Shown here one piece after another: positions 12,196-20,816 of a stretch of 41,008 bases of DNA. Where the stretch lies: NCBI GenBank assembly GCA_017934745.1, contig JAGBIY010000050.1, positions 1-41,008 of the forward strand, read 5' to 3'. The number at the start of each line of letters is the position of its first letter. Within the stretch, counting starts at the first letter, position 1. The translations under genes and the position numbers were made by a program. The notes beneath the pieces are model-generated. The model saw only the letters and a list, made by a program, of their open reading frames with translations. It did no database searches and had not been told where the DNA came from. Origin of the DNA: Treponema sp. GTDB lineage: Bacteria > Spirochaetota > Spirochaetia > Treponematales > Treponemataceae.

Positions 12196-14829
12196 CTACA
12201 TCATTTCGACGTATGTCTTTCCGAAACCGCCGTCTTCCGGCCGGGCGAAGTAGAAATTCTTCACGCCGGGGTAGTGCGAGAGGAAGTCCTGCACCGCCTG
12301 CTGCAGTATTCCGTTCCCCTTTCCGTGTATGACGCTGAAATTCTTGAAGTTCTGCATGACGCAGAGGTCGAGCTGTCTCTGCAGGGCCTTTATCGCGTCG
12401 TCGGCGTACATCCCCAGAAGCCTGAGCTCGAATTTCGGCGAGCTGTCCTCCTTCGTGAAAATCGCGTTCTCCCCGGACTCCCCGCCCGAAAGCTCCACCG
12501 TGTAGTCCGGTTTCGCAGTGATGTTCGGCTGCCCCAGAAGCATCAAGTCCTTCTCCTTGAACGACATCCTCAAATTCCCGAGCTGCACCAGCCAGACTCC
12601 GGCCTTCTCCTGCCTGACCAGCGTCCCCCTCATCTTCGTCGCCCTCGTGAGGACTTCCGCGCCCTCCTCGAAGACCCTCGGCGCGTCCGCCTTCTGCTTT
12701 TTCTGCTTGGGGGACATCGCGAGCACTTCCTCGGCAGAGTATGTGTTCTGCGCGGTCGCCAGAGCCTCCCTGTTTGAGAGCCTGCGCTTCGTCTTCTTCG
12801 TCGATTTCGACTTGGATTCCGATGACTTGATGATTTTCATGCCGTTCTCGGCGATTTCGTATTCGATTGAGTTGGATTTTCTCGCGTCCTCCTCGATTCT
12901 CTTCTCCAGCTCCTTCTTGTCCTCTTCGATTTTTTCCTTCTCAAGCTCGATGTCCTCGTATTGAAGGTTCACGTCCTCTGTCAAATCGTCGATGAAGCGT
13001 CTGACTTTCTGCGTCTTCTCCTTCGTCAGCTCTCCCTCCCGGATTTCTCTGACCAGGTTCTCAAGCTGGCTTCGGGTCTCCCTGAGAAACCTCGACTCGC
13101 TCCGCTGTTCCCTTTCCTTGAGTTCGCTTTCCCACTGCCGCATCTTGATTTCTTTCTGCTCGAACCTGAAAATCCTGTCCTTGAGCTCCTTCTCAGTCTG
13201 CCGGAATTCCTTCTCAAGCCTTGCGACTTCCGCGTGTTTCTCCGTGAGCCCCCGTATAAGCGTGGAGACGTCCGCCTGCTGGTTCGTCATGTACGATTTC
13301 GCCTTGTTCACGGTGGCCGATGGAAGCCCGGAGCGTTTCGCGATGTCGAGCGCGTGGCTCTCTCCCGGAACGCCCATCACGAGCCTGTATGTCGGGGAGA
13401 GCGTGTCCGTGTCGAATTCCGCCGAGGCGTTCACGCAGAATTCGTTTGTGTAGCCGTAGTTCTTGAGGATTCCGTGGTGGGTCGTGACGAGGACGAACGA
13501 TTTCTTTTCGATGAGGGCGTCCAGTGTCGCCATCGCAATCGCGCCTCCCTCCTGCGGATCCGTTCCGCTTCCAAGCTCGTCCAAAAGCACGAGCGACTTT
13601 TCGTCCGCGTGCTTGACGGCCGCCGCGATGTTCTTCATGTGGGCGGAGAAGGTCGAGAGCGACTCGTCAATCGACTGCTCGTCCCCGATGTCGGCGAAAA
13701 TCGAGTCGAAGACAGGGAGCCTCGTCCCCTCCGCCGCCGGGAGCGGGAAGCCCGCCTGGTTCATCATGGCGAAGAGGGCGAACGTCTTTATGGTGACGGT
13801 CTTTCCGCCAGTGTTCGGGCCCGTGATGATGAGAATGTTCTTTCCGGCGAGGAATTTGATGTCGATTGGGACCGCCTTTTCTCCGAGAAGCGGGTGCCGC
13901 GCCTGCAGAAGTTCCGGGGCCGTCTCCTCGTCCGTGTCCAGCGCGTAGATTCCCCTGTTCGCCGCTCCCCATCTGGCGGCGGCGTATGTGGCGTCCAGCT
14001 CTGTCATTATCTTGAGTGCCCACTTCAGCTGCTCGAAATGCGGATGAAGCTGCGCCGTCAGTTCCGTGAAAATCTTCCTCGTCTCCTGCGCGAGGTGGAA
14101 TTCCTCCTGAATCAGCTCGTTGTTCTTCCTGACGACTTCCTCCGGCTCGATGAACATCGTCTGCCCTGAGCCTGAGACTTCGTGCACGATGCCCGGAACC
14201 TTGAGCCTCTGGCTTGACTTGACCGCCAAGACCTGCCTGTCCGCCTTGAACGCCGGGACGTTCGACGAGAGCACCTGGTTCATGCTCGGATCCGACGTGT
14301 ATTTTTTGAGGGCGGAGTTGATTTCCGCGTTTATGCTTGCGATTTTCTGCTTGATTTCACGGATTATCGGGATGTCCTTGAGGTTTCCGTCGTTGTCCAG
14401 GACCCTTGAAATCGCGTTCACGGTCTGCTGGAGTTCCGAGTAGGGGAGCTTCTCCGTTTTGTCGGCCAGGTTCTTCATGGCGATTTCCTTCGACGCCGTT
14501 TTTATTGAGGAGTAGATGTCCAGAGCCGACTTCGAGAAAATCATGAGCGAGTGGAGCTGGTCTTTTTCGAGCGTGGAGCCTTCCGCCTTGAGCTCTTTCA
14601 AAAACGAGGCAATCTCGTTCCACGACTGCAGCCGTATCGGGTTCTTCGACTGTATCGCCTTCTGCCACTGGCTTCCGAGCTTCTTCAACTCGTCCATCAG
14701 CTCCTTCTTCCCCGACGTGAGCGGCTCCCTTCTCAAAAGTTCCGCCTTTCCCTCTTCGCTCGCGCAGTTCCCCGCTATCTCTTCCCTTATTCTGTAGAAA
14801 GCCAAATCTTCCAATGTCTTCTTGTGCAT
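12196..14829 (-). CDS. mutS2: MutS2 ATPase with Smr domain
   Basis: 877 residues from the ATG at 14829 (MHKKTLEDLAFYRIREEI, the family start). The MutS-type clamp and core come first, then the ATPase with Walker A GPNTGGKT and Walker B LVLLDELGSGTDPQEG. A long charged coiled coil follows at ~510-640, then a C-terminal Smr domain with HGKGNG. MutS2 resolves branched DNA and, in Bacillus, rescues collided ribosomes. The Smr LDLRG motif reads LRLLG here, so the Asp is lost. A frame start at 14904 would translate through a terminator hairpin and is rejected. rsgA lies upstream on the same strand. Confidence 0.9.
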   Translation of the reverse strand: MHKKTLEDLAFYRIREEIAGNCASEEGKAELLRREPLTSGKKELMDELKKLGSQWQKAIQSKNPIRLQSWNEIASFLKELKAEGSTLEKDQLHSLMIFSKSALDIYSSIKTASKEIAMKNLADKTEKLPYSELQQTVNAISRVLDNDGNLKDIPIIREIKQKIASINAEINSALKKYTSDPSMNQVLSSNVPAFKADRQVLAVKSSQRLKVPGIVHEVSGSGQTMFIEPEEVVRKNNELIQEEFHLAQETRKIFTELTAQLHPHFEQLKWALKIMTELDATYAAARWGAANRGIYALDTDEETAPELLQARHPLLGEKAVPIDIKFLAGKNILIITGPNTGGKTVTIKTFALFAMMNQAGFPLPAAEGTRLPVFDSIFADIGDEQSIDESLSTFSAHMKNIAAAVKHADEKSLVLLDELGSGTDPQEGGAIAMATLDALIEKKSFVLVTTHHGILKNYGYTNEFCVNASAEFDTDTLSPTYRLVMGVPGESHALDIAKRSGLPSATVNKAKSYMTNQQADVSTLIRGLTEKHAEVARLEKEFRQTEKELKDRIFRFEQKEIKMRQWESELKEREQRSESRFLRETRSQLENLVREIREGELTKEKTQKVRRFIDDLTEDVNLQYEDIELEKEKIEEDKKELEKRIEEDARKSNSIEYEIAENGMKIIKSSESKSKSTKKTKRRLSNREALATAQNTYSAEEVLAMSPKQKKQKADAPRVFEEGAEVLTRATKMRGTLVRQEKAGVWLVQLGNLRMSFKEKDLMLLGQPNITAKPDYTVELSGGESGENAIFTKEDSSPKFELRLLGMYADDAIKALQRQLDLCVMQNFKNFSVIHGKGNGILQQAVQDFLSHYPGVKNFYFARPEDGGFGKTYVEMM

Positions 14830-14835
14830 GATGTG

Positions 14836-14884
14836 AAAAAAAATTACACGGACTTCCAAAAGCTTCCGCCCTTTCTGTCCGTGT
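14836..14884 (-). terminator. Intrinsic terminator between rsgA and mutS2
   Basis: On the minus strand ACACGGAC (14884-14877) pairs with GTCCGTGT (14853-14846), followed by AA and a T8 run (14843-14836). The run ends six bases before the mutS2 ATG, leaving no room for a Shine-Dalgarno. Confidence 0.75.
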
Positions 14885-14891
14885 GGATTTT

Positions 14892-15908
14892 CTAGTCCTC
14901 CCAAGAGCCTGTCTCTATCTCTTCTTTGATTCTCATAAAGCTTTCAAATCTCTCTTCGCTTATCGCTCCGGCTTCCACGGCTTCCTTCACCGCGCAGTCG
15001 GGCTCGTTCTCGTGGACGCAGCTCATTCCGAACTTGCATTTTCCCACGAACGGCTTTATCTCCCGGAAGTAGAGCTGCAGGTCCTCGGCCGCGATTCCGT
15101 CGAGGCAGAACCTCCTGACTCCCGGCGTGTCGATTATGGACGCGTAGACGTTCGGAAGCCCTCCAACAATCGACTCGTTCAGGTGTATGTGCATGAGGCT
15201 TCCCTTCGTGGTGGTGTGGGTTCCCTTGCCGTATTTTTGCGACAGGGAGCCGGTCTTCAGCACGCAGGTGGAGTCGAGGACGTTCACGAGCGAGCTTTTC
15301 CCGATTCCCGACTGTCCGACGAGCGCGCTGAGCTTTCCCGTTATGATTTCCGCAAGTTCCGGAAGCCCCTCTCCGGTCTTCGCCGAAACCCTGAGCACCT
15401 TGTAGCCGATGTCCTCCCATATCGAGAGCCGCTTCTGGAATTCCTCATCCTGGGCAGCCGGCAGGTCGTACTTGTTGACGAGGATTATCGGCGTGAGGTT
15501 CTCGTATTCCGCCTGCGCCAGTTCCCTGTCTATGAATTTCGGGCGGAACGGAGGCTCGTCGGGAGTCGTGACGAGTATTATGTAGTCGAGGTTCGCCGCC
15601 AAAAGCTGGGGGGCGCGCCCCTTCACGTTCCATCTGACGAATTCGTTCTTGCGCGGGACCAACGCCGTTATCTGCCCCTTGTCGTCGTCCTCGTCCTCTA
15701 TTTCGATTTCGACCCTGTCGCCCGGAGCCAGCGGATTGTAGTAGTCCGTGTCCAGCTTGAGGCGTTTGCTCTTGAATGTGCAGTACCTGATTTTCTTTGA
15801 AGAATTGCCTGAGTCGTCCGATGGGGGCTGGTCAGAATTCGCGTCGTCGCATTCTATTTCGAATGTGTTGTTGCTTCCGTTCAAGACGGTTCCTTGTAGT
15901 TGAATCAT
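14892..15908 (-). CDS. rsgA: Ribosome small-subunit-dependent GTPase RsgA
   Basis: 338 residues. An N-terminal OB fold comes first, then a circularly permuted GTPase in the order G4 NKYD, G5 SAKTG, G1 GQSGIGKSS, G3 DTPG. A C-terminal zinc site follows (CKFGMSCVHENEPDC). RsgA checks late 30S subunit maturation. There is an unusual acidic insertion in the OB part (SDQPPSDDSGN and EIEDEDDD). The start at 15908 (MIQLQGTVLNGS) is chosen on the family pattern; the longer frame to 16454 is antisense to the TraB gene. TATAAT at 15920-15915 is only six bases upstream, so the message may be leaderless. Confidence 0.9.
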   Translation of the reverse strand: MIQLQGTVLNGSNNTFEIECDDANSDQPPSDDSGNSSKKIRYCTFKSKRLKLDTDYYNPLAPGDRVEIEIEDEDDDKGQITALVPRKNEFVRWNVKGRAPQLLAANLDYIILVTTPDEPPFRPKFIDRELAQAEYENLTPIILVNKYDLPAAQDEEFQKRLSIWEDIGYKVLRVSAKTGEGLPELAEIITGKLSALVGQSGIGKSSLVNVLDSTCVLKTGSLSQKYGKGTHTTTKGSLMHIHLNESIVGGLPNVYASIIDTPGVRRFCLDGIAAEDLQLYFREIKPFVGKCKFGMSCVHENEPDCAVKEAVEAGAISEERFESFMRIKEEIETGSWED

Positions 15909-15914
15909 TCTTTT

Positions 15915-15947
15915 ATTATACAATGTTTTCATGAATTTTTGTATAAT
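15915..15947. promoter_or_regulatory. Divergent -10 elements for rsgA and the TraB gene
   Basis: A minus-strand TATAAT (15920-15915) faces rsgA and a plus-strand TATAAT (15942-15947) faces the TraB gene, with 21 bases between them. Neither has a good -35 box; the -35 regions overlap, so the two promoters may compete. Confidence 0.55.
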
Positions 15948-15978
15948 CGAGGCATTTTCACGGAACAGGAGTTTGAAA

Positions 15979-16962
15979 ATGAAAAATTTGAAGAAGATTC
16001 TGTCGGCGTTGTCGGCGGTATTGCTTTTGTCGCTGTCTCTGTCGGTGCTTTCGTGCGCGTCGGCTCCGTCGTCCGACGGCTCTTCGTCGGTTTCCGCCAG
16101 GAAGCAAAAGGCTGTATTGACGAAGAATCCTGAGAGGATGTTCTGGACCATCACGGGAACCGATTCCAACGGAAAGCCTTCCCATGTCCACATACTCGGC
16201 ACAATCCACGCCGCCGACGAAAGAGTGTTCCCATTGGGGGACAAGGTGATAGAGTCCTTCACGACCGCGGACAGGCTCGTGGCCGAGATTTCGCTCGACG
16301 ACATCCAGATGAACCTGATGTCGTCCGTGATGGAGGCGATGACGCAGGACGTGCTCCCCGACGGCAAGGACATCCTTTCCGACCTGAGCGAAAGCCAGAG
16401 GTCGATGCTCGGAAGCATACTCGGCGACCAGCTCGGACCGCTCAGCCGCTTCAAGCCCTGGGTGTCGACGACTTCCTGCCAGAATGCCTATCTCGGGGGA
16501 ATCGGCTTCGACGCGAGATACGGAGTGGACATGAGCATATACGGCTACGCCATTGAGAACGGAAAGAAGGTCGAGGGGCTCGACGCGCTTTCCACCCAGC
16601 TCGACATCCTCCGCTACGGCGACTACGAAACCCAGCTCCAGATTCTGAAGGACCTCCTCGACGACCTTTCGAACCCGACCGAAGTCCACTCGATGATGAT
16701 GTCGCTCTACGAGGCGTATTTGAAGGACGATGTGGCCGCCGTCGGGAAAATCTGCCTCGACAACATGAAGGCTGACGAGAAGAGGAGCGCAATCTACAAG
16801 GACTACGACAGGATGCTCTACAACGACAGGAACAAGGCCTGGGCCGAGAAAATCACGGAGTACCTTGACGAGGGCGGGGAGACCTTCATCTTCGCCGGCT
16901 GCGCGCATTTCACCGCGGGAGAGACCGTCTTCCACTACCTGAAGAAAATCGGAACGCTGTAG
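15979..16962 (+). CDS. TraB/GumN-family lipoprotein
   Basis: 327 residues. The signal peptide ends LSVLSCAS, a lipobox with Cys at about 26, so an anchored exported protein is likely. The mature part is TraB/GumN (PF01963): HILGTIHAADERVFPLG near the start, GIDARYG-like GFDARYGVDMSIYGYA in the middle, and FIFAGCAHFTAGETVF at the end. These motifs carry the conserved His residues of a putative metalloprotease fold (Tiki-like), but substrates are unknown. AGGAG at 15967-15971 is 7 bases before the ATG. A strong bidirectional terminator follows. Confidence 0.85.
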   Translation: MKNLKKILSALSAVLLLSLSLSVLSCASAPSSDGSSSVSARKQKAVLTKNPERMFWTITGTDSNGKPSHVHILGTIHAADERVFPLGDKVIESFTTADRLVAEISLDDIQMNLMSSVMEAMTQDVLPDGKDILSDLSESQRSMLGSILGDQLGPLSRFKPWVSTTSCQNAYLGGIGFDARYGVDMSIYGYAIENGKKVEGLDALSTQLDILRYGDYETQLQILKDLLDDLSNPTEVHSMMMSLYEAYLKDDVAAVGKICLDNMKADEKRSAIYKDYDRMLYNDRNKAWAEKITEYLDEGGETFIFAGCAHFTAGETVFHYLKKIGTL

Positions 16963-16981
16963 TTTTTCATCGCGAAAAAAA

Positions 16982-17030
16982 ATGAAGCCCCGGACGTGAA
17001 TGCCTTTCGTGTCCGGGGCTTCATTTTTTC
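16982..17030. terminator. Bidirectional terminator between TraB gene and panD
   Basis: ATGAAGCCCCGGAC (16982-16995) pairs perfectly with GTCCGGGGCTTCAT (17011-17024), with an A-run before and T6 after. It serves both convergent units. Confidence 0.9.
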
Positions 17031-17052
17031 TTTTGAAACTTTCTCCGCTTTT

Positions 17053-17436
17053 TCAGACGACGACCGTTCCCGAGACCATTGCGTGCTTGCCGCTTTCCTT
17101 TATCCGGTTCCCATCGTCCAGGAGGACGACGTTCGGGAGCCAGCCGTCGGCCTTCTCCTCGTCTATCCATGTGAACGTGACGATGATGATTTTGTCCCCG
17201 ACCTGCGCCATTCTCGCGGCCGCTCCGTTCAGGCAGATTTCGCCCTTCTTCCCCGGGATTATGTATGTGGAGAACCTTGCGCCGTTGTTGATGTTGTAGA
17301 TGTCGACTTTCTGGTAGTCGTGCATTCCGGCCGCCTTGATGAGGTCGGTGTCTATCGATATTGAGCCTTCGTAGTTGAGCTTCGCGTCCGTGACCGTAGC
17401 CCTGTGGAGCTTTGATTTCAGCACTTCTATCTGCAT
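17053..17436 (-). CDS. panD: Aspartate 1-decarboxylase
   Basis: 127 residues. The self-cleavage site is visible as Gly-Ser in LNYEGSISID; cleavage leaves a pyruvoyl group on the Ser. Lys9 (KSKLHRATVT) and NGAAARMAQVGD are also conserved. The enzyme makes beta-alanine, which panC joins to pantoate. It is the last gene of the minus-strand pantothenate/CoA group, 67 bases after coaX. Confidence 0.95.
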   Translation of the reverse strand: MQIEVLKSKLHRATVTDAKLNYEGSISIDTDLIKAAGMHDYQKVDIYNINNGARFSTYIIPGKKGEICLNGAAARMAQVGDKIIIVTFTWIDEEKADGWLPNVVLLDDGNRIKESGKHAMVSGTVVV

Positions 17437-17503
17437 GTTTTTCTCCTGCCTTGTTGATTGTTTTTTACTTTGTCCGCTTTCTGATTCCGATTCCGCCGGT
17501 CTG

Positions 17504-18274
17504 TCACCTGTTCATCTCGAGCGCGTTCTTCACGCCTAGGAGGACAAGTTCCGGCACTATCTCGTCGAAAAGTCCGTATTCCTCGAACGTCCTCGCGAAT
17601 CCGCCCGTTCCGACCACGAGAGTCCTCTCGCCCCTGAAAATCTGCTTCTGGTACTGGTAGCAGATTTCCTTTATGGAGCCTGCGTTTCCGTAGAAGATTC
17701 CCGACTGTATCGCCTCGATTGTGGACTGTCCGCATATCCTGTTCGGGCGCACAATCTCGACCGTCGGAAGCTTGGCAGTGCCGCTCGCCAGCGCCTGCAT
17801 GGAAATCTTGAGTCCGGGCATTATCGCGCCCCCGAGGTATTCCTTCCCCTTCGTCACCACGTCTATTGTCGTCGCCGTTCCCATGTCGATGACGATGAGG
17901 TTCTCGTTCGGATGCTTCGTGACGGCTCCAATCGCCGCCGCGATTCGGTCCGCGCCGATTTCCTTCGGGTTCGCGTACTTGAGCTTGAGACCGGTCTTGA
18001 TTCCAGACTGGATGAACAGCGGCTCGATGTTGAAATACTTCTTGATTGCGCTTGAGAGCGAATAGTTTATGGGCGGCACGACAGAGCAGCAGCAGCTGTC
18101 CTCTATCGAACCGCTGTCCACTCCGTTCTCCCTCAGCACGCTCCTCAGGAATATTCCTATTTCGTCCGACGTGGAATTCTTGTTCGTCGTCTGCCTGAAC
18201 TGCAGCACAAGCTTGTCTCCGTCGAAGATTCCGCCCGTCATCGTCGAGTTGCCGACATCCAGTGTCAAAATCAT
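17504..18274 (-). CDS. coaX: Type III pantothenate kinase
   Basis: 256 residues. It has the ASKHA-fold motifs of CoaX: ILTLDVGNSTMTGGIFDG at the N-terminus, GADRIAAAIGA and VIDMGTATTIDVV in the middle, GGAIMPGLKIS after them, and VVGTGGFA near the end. The enzyme phosphorylates pantothenate and is insensitive to CoA feedback. It follows panC by 3 bases, so the cell can take pantoate through to phosphopantothenate from one transcript. Confidence 0.93.
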   Translation of the reverse strand: MILTLDVGNSTMTGGIFDGDKLVLQFRQTTNKNSTSDEIGIFLRSVLRENGVDSGSIEDSCCCSVVPPINYSLSSAIKKYFNIEPLFIQSGIKTGLKLKYANPKEIGADRIAAAIGAVTKHPNENLIVIDMGTATTIDVVTKGKEYLGGAIMPGLKISMQALASGTAKLPTVEIVRPNRICGQSTIEAIQSGIFYGNAGSIKEICYQYQKQIFRGERTLVVGTGGFARTFEEYGLFDEIVPELVLLGVKNALEMNR

Positions 18275-18277
18275 TTC

Positions 18278-19039
18278 CTATCTCTCCGCGTCCACGTTGT
18301 CGATGAGCCTGACTCCTTCGAGGAAGGCCGCCGCGTAGAGCCTGCCGTCCATCTCCGTCACATAGTCCACCGTGAAGCCGGCTTCCGAAAGGAGCTTCTC
18401 CTTCTCTTCGATTGAATTCTTCATGACGAGAATCTCGTGGAGTTTCGGGGCCTTCTCAAGCCCCTCTTTTGAGAGCTTCCTGTTGCGGCTTGAAATCGCC
18501 AGTCCGTTCTCCTCCCTGACGATGGGGCAGGGGATTATGTTGATGTCGAGGAAGAACGCCTCTATCATGCCCTTGAGGAGCTTGAACTGCTGGAAGTCCT
18601 TCTCTCCGAAATACGCGTTCGTCGGCCTGATGATGTTGAAGAGCTTCATGACGACGGTGAGCACGCCGTCGAAGTGACCCGGACGCTTCGCCCCGCAGAG
18701 CGTCTTGGAGAAGTCGGTCTCGATGACCTTGTACTTGTAGTCGTCCGGGTACATGACCTGGTAGGTCGGGGCGAAGAGGTAGTCGATTCCCGCGCTTTCG
18801 AGGAGCTTCACGTCGTCATCGAAATTGGCCGGGTATGTCGCGAGGTCGTTCTTGTCGTTGAACTGCGTCGGGTTCAGGTAGACGCTCGCCACCGCGATGT
18901 CGTTCTCAGCCCTGTTCCTCTTCATGAGCGAGAGGTGGCCGTTGTGCAGCCCTCCCATCGTCGGCACGAAGCCGATTCTCTTGTCGGCGAAATTCTTCCT
19001 CTCGTTCTTCCATTCCTCAACTGTTCTGATTATCTTCAT
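18278..19039 (-). CDS. panC: Pantothenate synthetase
   Basis: 253 residues, slightly short for the family. Motifs are GFVPTMGGLHNGHLSLM (HIGH-type), YLNPTQFN, FGEKDFQQFKLLKGM and LAISSRNRKLS. It condenses pantoate and beta-alanine with ATP. The first motif has Gly where Ala is usual (TMGGLH). It lies between panB (42-base gap) and coaX. Confidence 0.94.
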   Translation of the reverse strand: MKIIRTVEEWKNERKNFADKRIGFVPTMGGLHNGHLSLMKRNRAENDIAVASVYLNPTQFNDKNDLATYPANFDDDVKLLESAGIDYLFAPTYQVMYPDDYKYKVIETDFSKTLCGAKRPGHFDGVLTVVMKLFNIIRPTNAYFGEKDFQQFKLLKGMIEAFFLDINIIPCPIVREENGLAISSRNRKLSKEGLEKAPKLHEILVMKNSIEEKEKLLSEAGFTVDYVTEMDGRLYAAAFLEGVRLIDNVDAER

Positions 19040-19081
19040 TTTCGATTCTCCGTTTCTCTCTTTCTTGCCTTGTCTCTTGCC

Positions 19082-19864
19082 TTATCTGCTGATGTTCTCG
19101 TCGAACGGGAACGCCGCAGCCGACACTTCCCTCGCGTATTCGTTGAGCGCGCCCGTGATGAGCGAGAGCCCGTCCATGTACTGCTTGACGAACCTCGGCT
19201 TGAAGCCGCTCATTCCGAGCATGTCCTGCAGCACGAGCACCTGCCCGTCGCAGTCCCTTCCGGCTCCGATTCCGATTGTCGGGATTCCCACCGACTCCGT
19301 TATCTTCTTCGCCAGGTCCTTCGGTATGCATTCGAGGACGAGCGAGAAGCAGCCGACTTTCTCGGCGAGTTTCGCTTCCTCTATGATTTTCTCCGCGGCT
19401 TCCTCCGTCTTCCCCTGCATCTTGTGTCCGCCGAACGCCTGGTAGAACTGGGGCGTGAGTCCGAGGTGCGCCATCACTGGGATTCCCGAAAGCGTGAGGT
19501 GCTCGAGGATTTTCTCCTGTCCGAAGACACCCTCGATTTTCACCGAGTTCGCCCCGGCCACGAGGAGCCTTCCCGCGCAGTCCGTCGCGTAGTCCTGCCC
19601 CTTCCTCGTGGTGAGGAACGGCATGTCCGCGACTATGAACTTGGACGTTCCGTTTCTGACGGAGCGTGTGTGCTCCTCCATCCATTCCATTTTCGTGGGG
19701 ATTGTCGTGCTCTCCCCGTGCATCACCATCGAGGCCGAGTCTCCGATGAGAATCGTGTCGATGTCCGTCTTGTCGATGATTTTCGCGAATGTGGCATCGT
19801 AGCAGGTCACCATCGAGATTTTCCTGCCGTCTTTCTTGTAGGCCGCGAAATCGAGTGTCGTCAT
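19082..19864 (-). CDS. panB: 3-methyl-2-oxobutanoate hydroxymethyltransferase
   Basis: 260 residues. PanB signatures are MVTCYDATFAKIIDK, ILIGDSASMVMHGESTT, DMPFLT, VKIEGVFGQE, MAHLGLTPQ and IPTIGIGAGRDCDGQVLVL. It adds a hydroxymethyl group to ketoisovalerate, the first step to pantoate. It is the first gene of the panB-panC-coaX-panD group; AGGACAGG upstream gives a usable Shine-Dalgarno. Confidence 0.94.
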   Translation of the reverse strand: MTTLDFAAYKKDGRKISMVTCYDATFAKIIDKTDIDTILIGDSASMVMHGESTTIPTKMEWMEEHTRSVRNGTSKFIVADMPFLTTRKGQDYATDCAGRLLVAGANSVKIEGVFGQEKILEHLTLSGIPVMAHLGLTPQFYQAFGGHKMQGKTEEAAEKIIEEAKLAEKVGCFSLVLECIPKDLAKKITESVGIPTIGIGAGRDCDGQVLVLQDMLGMSGFKPRFVKQYMDGLSLITGALNEYAREVSAAAFPFDENISR

Positions 19865-20105
19865 AAGTACCTGTCCTTTTGAATCAAGTCTTTGGATTTG
19901 TTTTTTGTTCCCGGAATCAAAGCCTCCGACGGAGGTCTCTGTCCCTGTTTCGATATTACATTTTTTGCGGATTTTAGAAAATAGTGCAGTTTGATTGAAA
20001 ATACCGCAAAGTTTTGAAATGCTTGCTGAAAATATCGAGCAAATTCCCCTCCATGCGTGCTAGAATTGACTCAGCAAAAAAACAATTCATACAGGAGATT
20101 TTTCA
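19865..20105. promoter_or_regulatory. Divergent regulatory region panB / deoC
   Basis: 241 bases, AT-rich in the middle. TAGAAT at 20060-20065 is a likely -10 for deoC, with AGGAG at 20093-20097 before its ATG. On the minus strand TAATAT around 19957-19962 may serve panB. A small perfect hairpin, CCTCCGACGGAGG (19924-19936), lies in the panB leader. No riboswitch fold is recognised. Confidence 0.4.
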
Positions 20106-20816
20106 ATGACAAAGAAAGAGATTGCCGCTTTGATCGACCACACGAATTTGAGCGCCTGCGCGACGAGGGAGGACATAAGGAAGCTCTGCTCCGAGGCGAA
20201 GGAGTACGGATTCGCCTCCGTCTGCGTGAACCCGTCGTTCGTGAATTTCGCCTACAACGAGCTGAAGGGCACCCCCGTCAAGGTCTGCACCGTGATTGGC
20301 TTCCCGCTGGGAGCCGACACCGTGGACAACAAGGCCGCGAGCGCGGCTGTGGCCGTGGACGAGGGCGCCGATGAAATCGACATGGTGCTGAACCTTTCGT
20401 TCGTGAAGGAGGGCGAGTGGGACGAGCTTGAGAACGAGATTGCCGCCGTCGTGGACGCCGCCAACTCCGTGGAGCTTTCGGACGAGAGGAAAACGCGGAA
20501 AATCGTGGTGAAGGTGATTCTTGAGACCTGCTACCTTTCGGACGATGAGATTGTGAAGGCCTGCGAGTGTGCCGAGAAGGCTGGGGCCGATTTCGTGAAG
20601 ACCTCCACGGGCTTCGCCATTCTGAAGGGCAAGGACGGAAAGCTGCTCCCGAACGGAGCCACCGTCCACGCGGTCGAGCTGATGAAGAGGACCGTGGGCG
20701 ACAGGCTCAAGGTCAAGGCGAGCGGCGGCGTGCACAACTTCGACGAGGCAGTCGCGATGGTGGAGGCCGGAGCCTCCAGAATCGGGGCCTCCGCGGGCGT
20801 TCAGATTGTGAGCTGA
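20106..20816 (+). CDS. deoC: Deoxyribose-phosphate aldolase
   Basis: 236 residues. Motifs are LIDHTNLSACAT, CVNPSFVNFA, CTVIGFPLGADT, DEIDMVLN, KVILETCYL, FVKTSTGFA (Schiff-base Lys) and VKASGGVHNF (second Lys). It splits deoxyribose-5-phosphate into glyceraldehyde-3-phosphate and acetaldehyde in nucleoside breakdown. The insert HSDERKTRK-like stretch before KIVVKVILE is a little longer than usual. Its 3' end overlaps the convergent metallo-hydrolase gene by 16 bases. Confidence 0.95.
   Translation: MTKKEIAALIDHTNLSACATREDIRKLCSEAKEYGFASVCVNPSFVNFAYNELKGTPVKVCTVIGFPLGADTVDNKAASAAVAVDEGADEIDMVLNLSFVKEGEWDELENEIAAVVDAANSVELSDERKTRKIVVKVILETCYLSDDEIVKACECAEKAGADFVKTSTGFAILKGKDGKLLPNGATVHAVELMKRTVGDRLKVKASGGVHNFDEAVAMVEAGASRIGASAGVQIVS

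Noticed and set aside
12961..14169. 402-codon plus-strand open frame opposite mutS2
   Set aside because: Arg- and Glu-rich shadow of a GC-rich gene; no Shine-Dalgarno and no family motifs.
15909..16454. N-terminal extension of RsgA
   Set aside because: Antisense to the TraB gene; the OB fold starts at 15908.
18674..19882. 402-codon plus-strand open frame opposite panC and panB
   Set aside because: Antisense shadow of two well-recognised genes.
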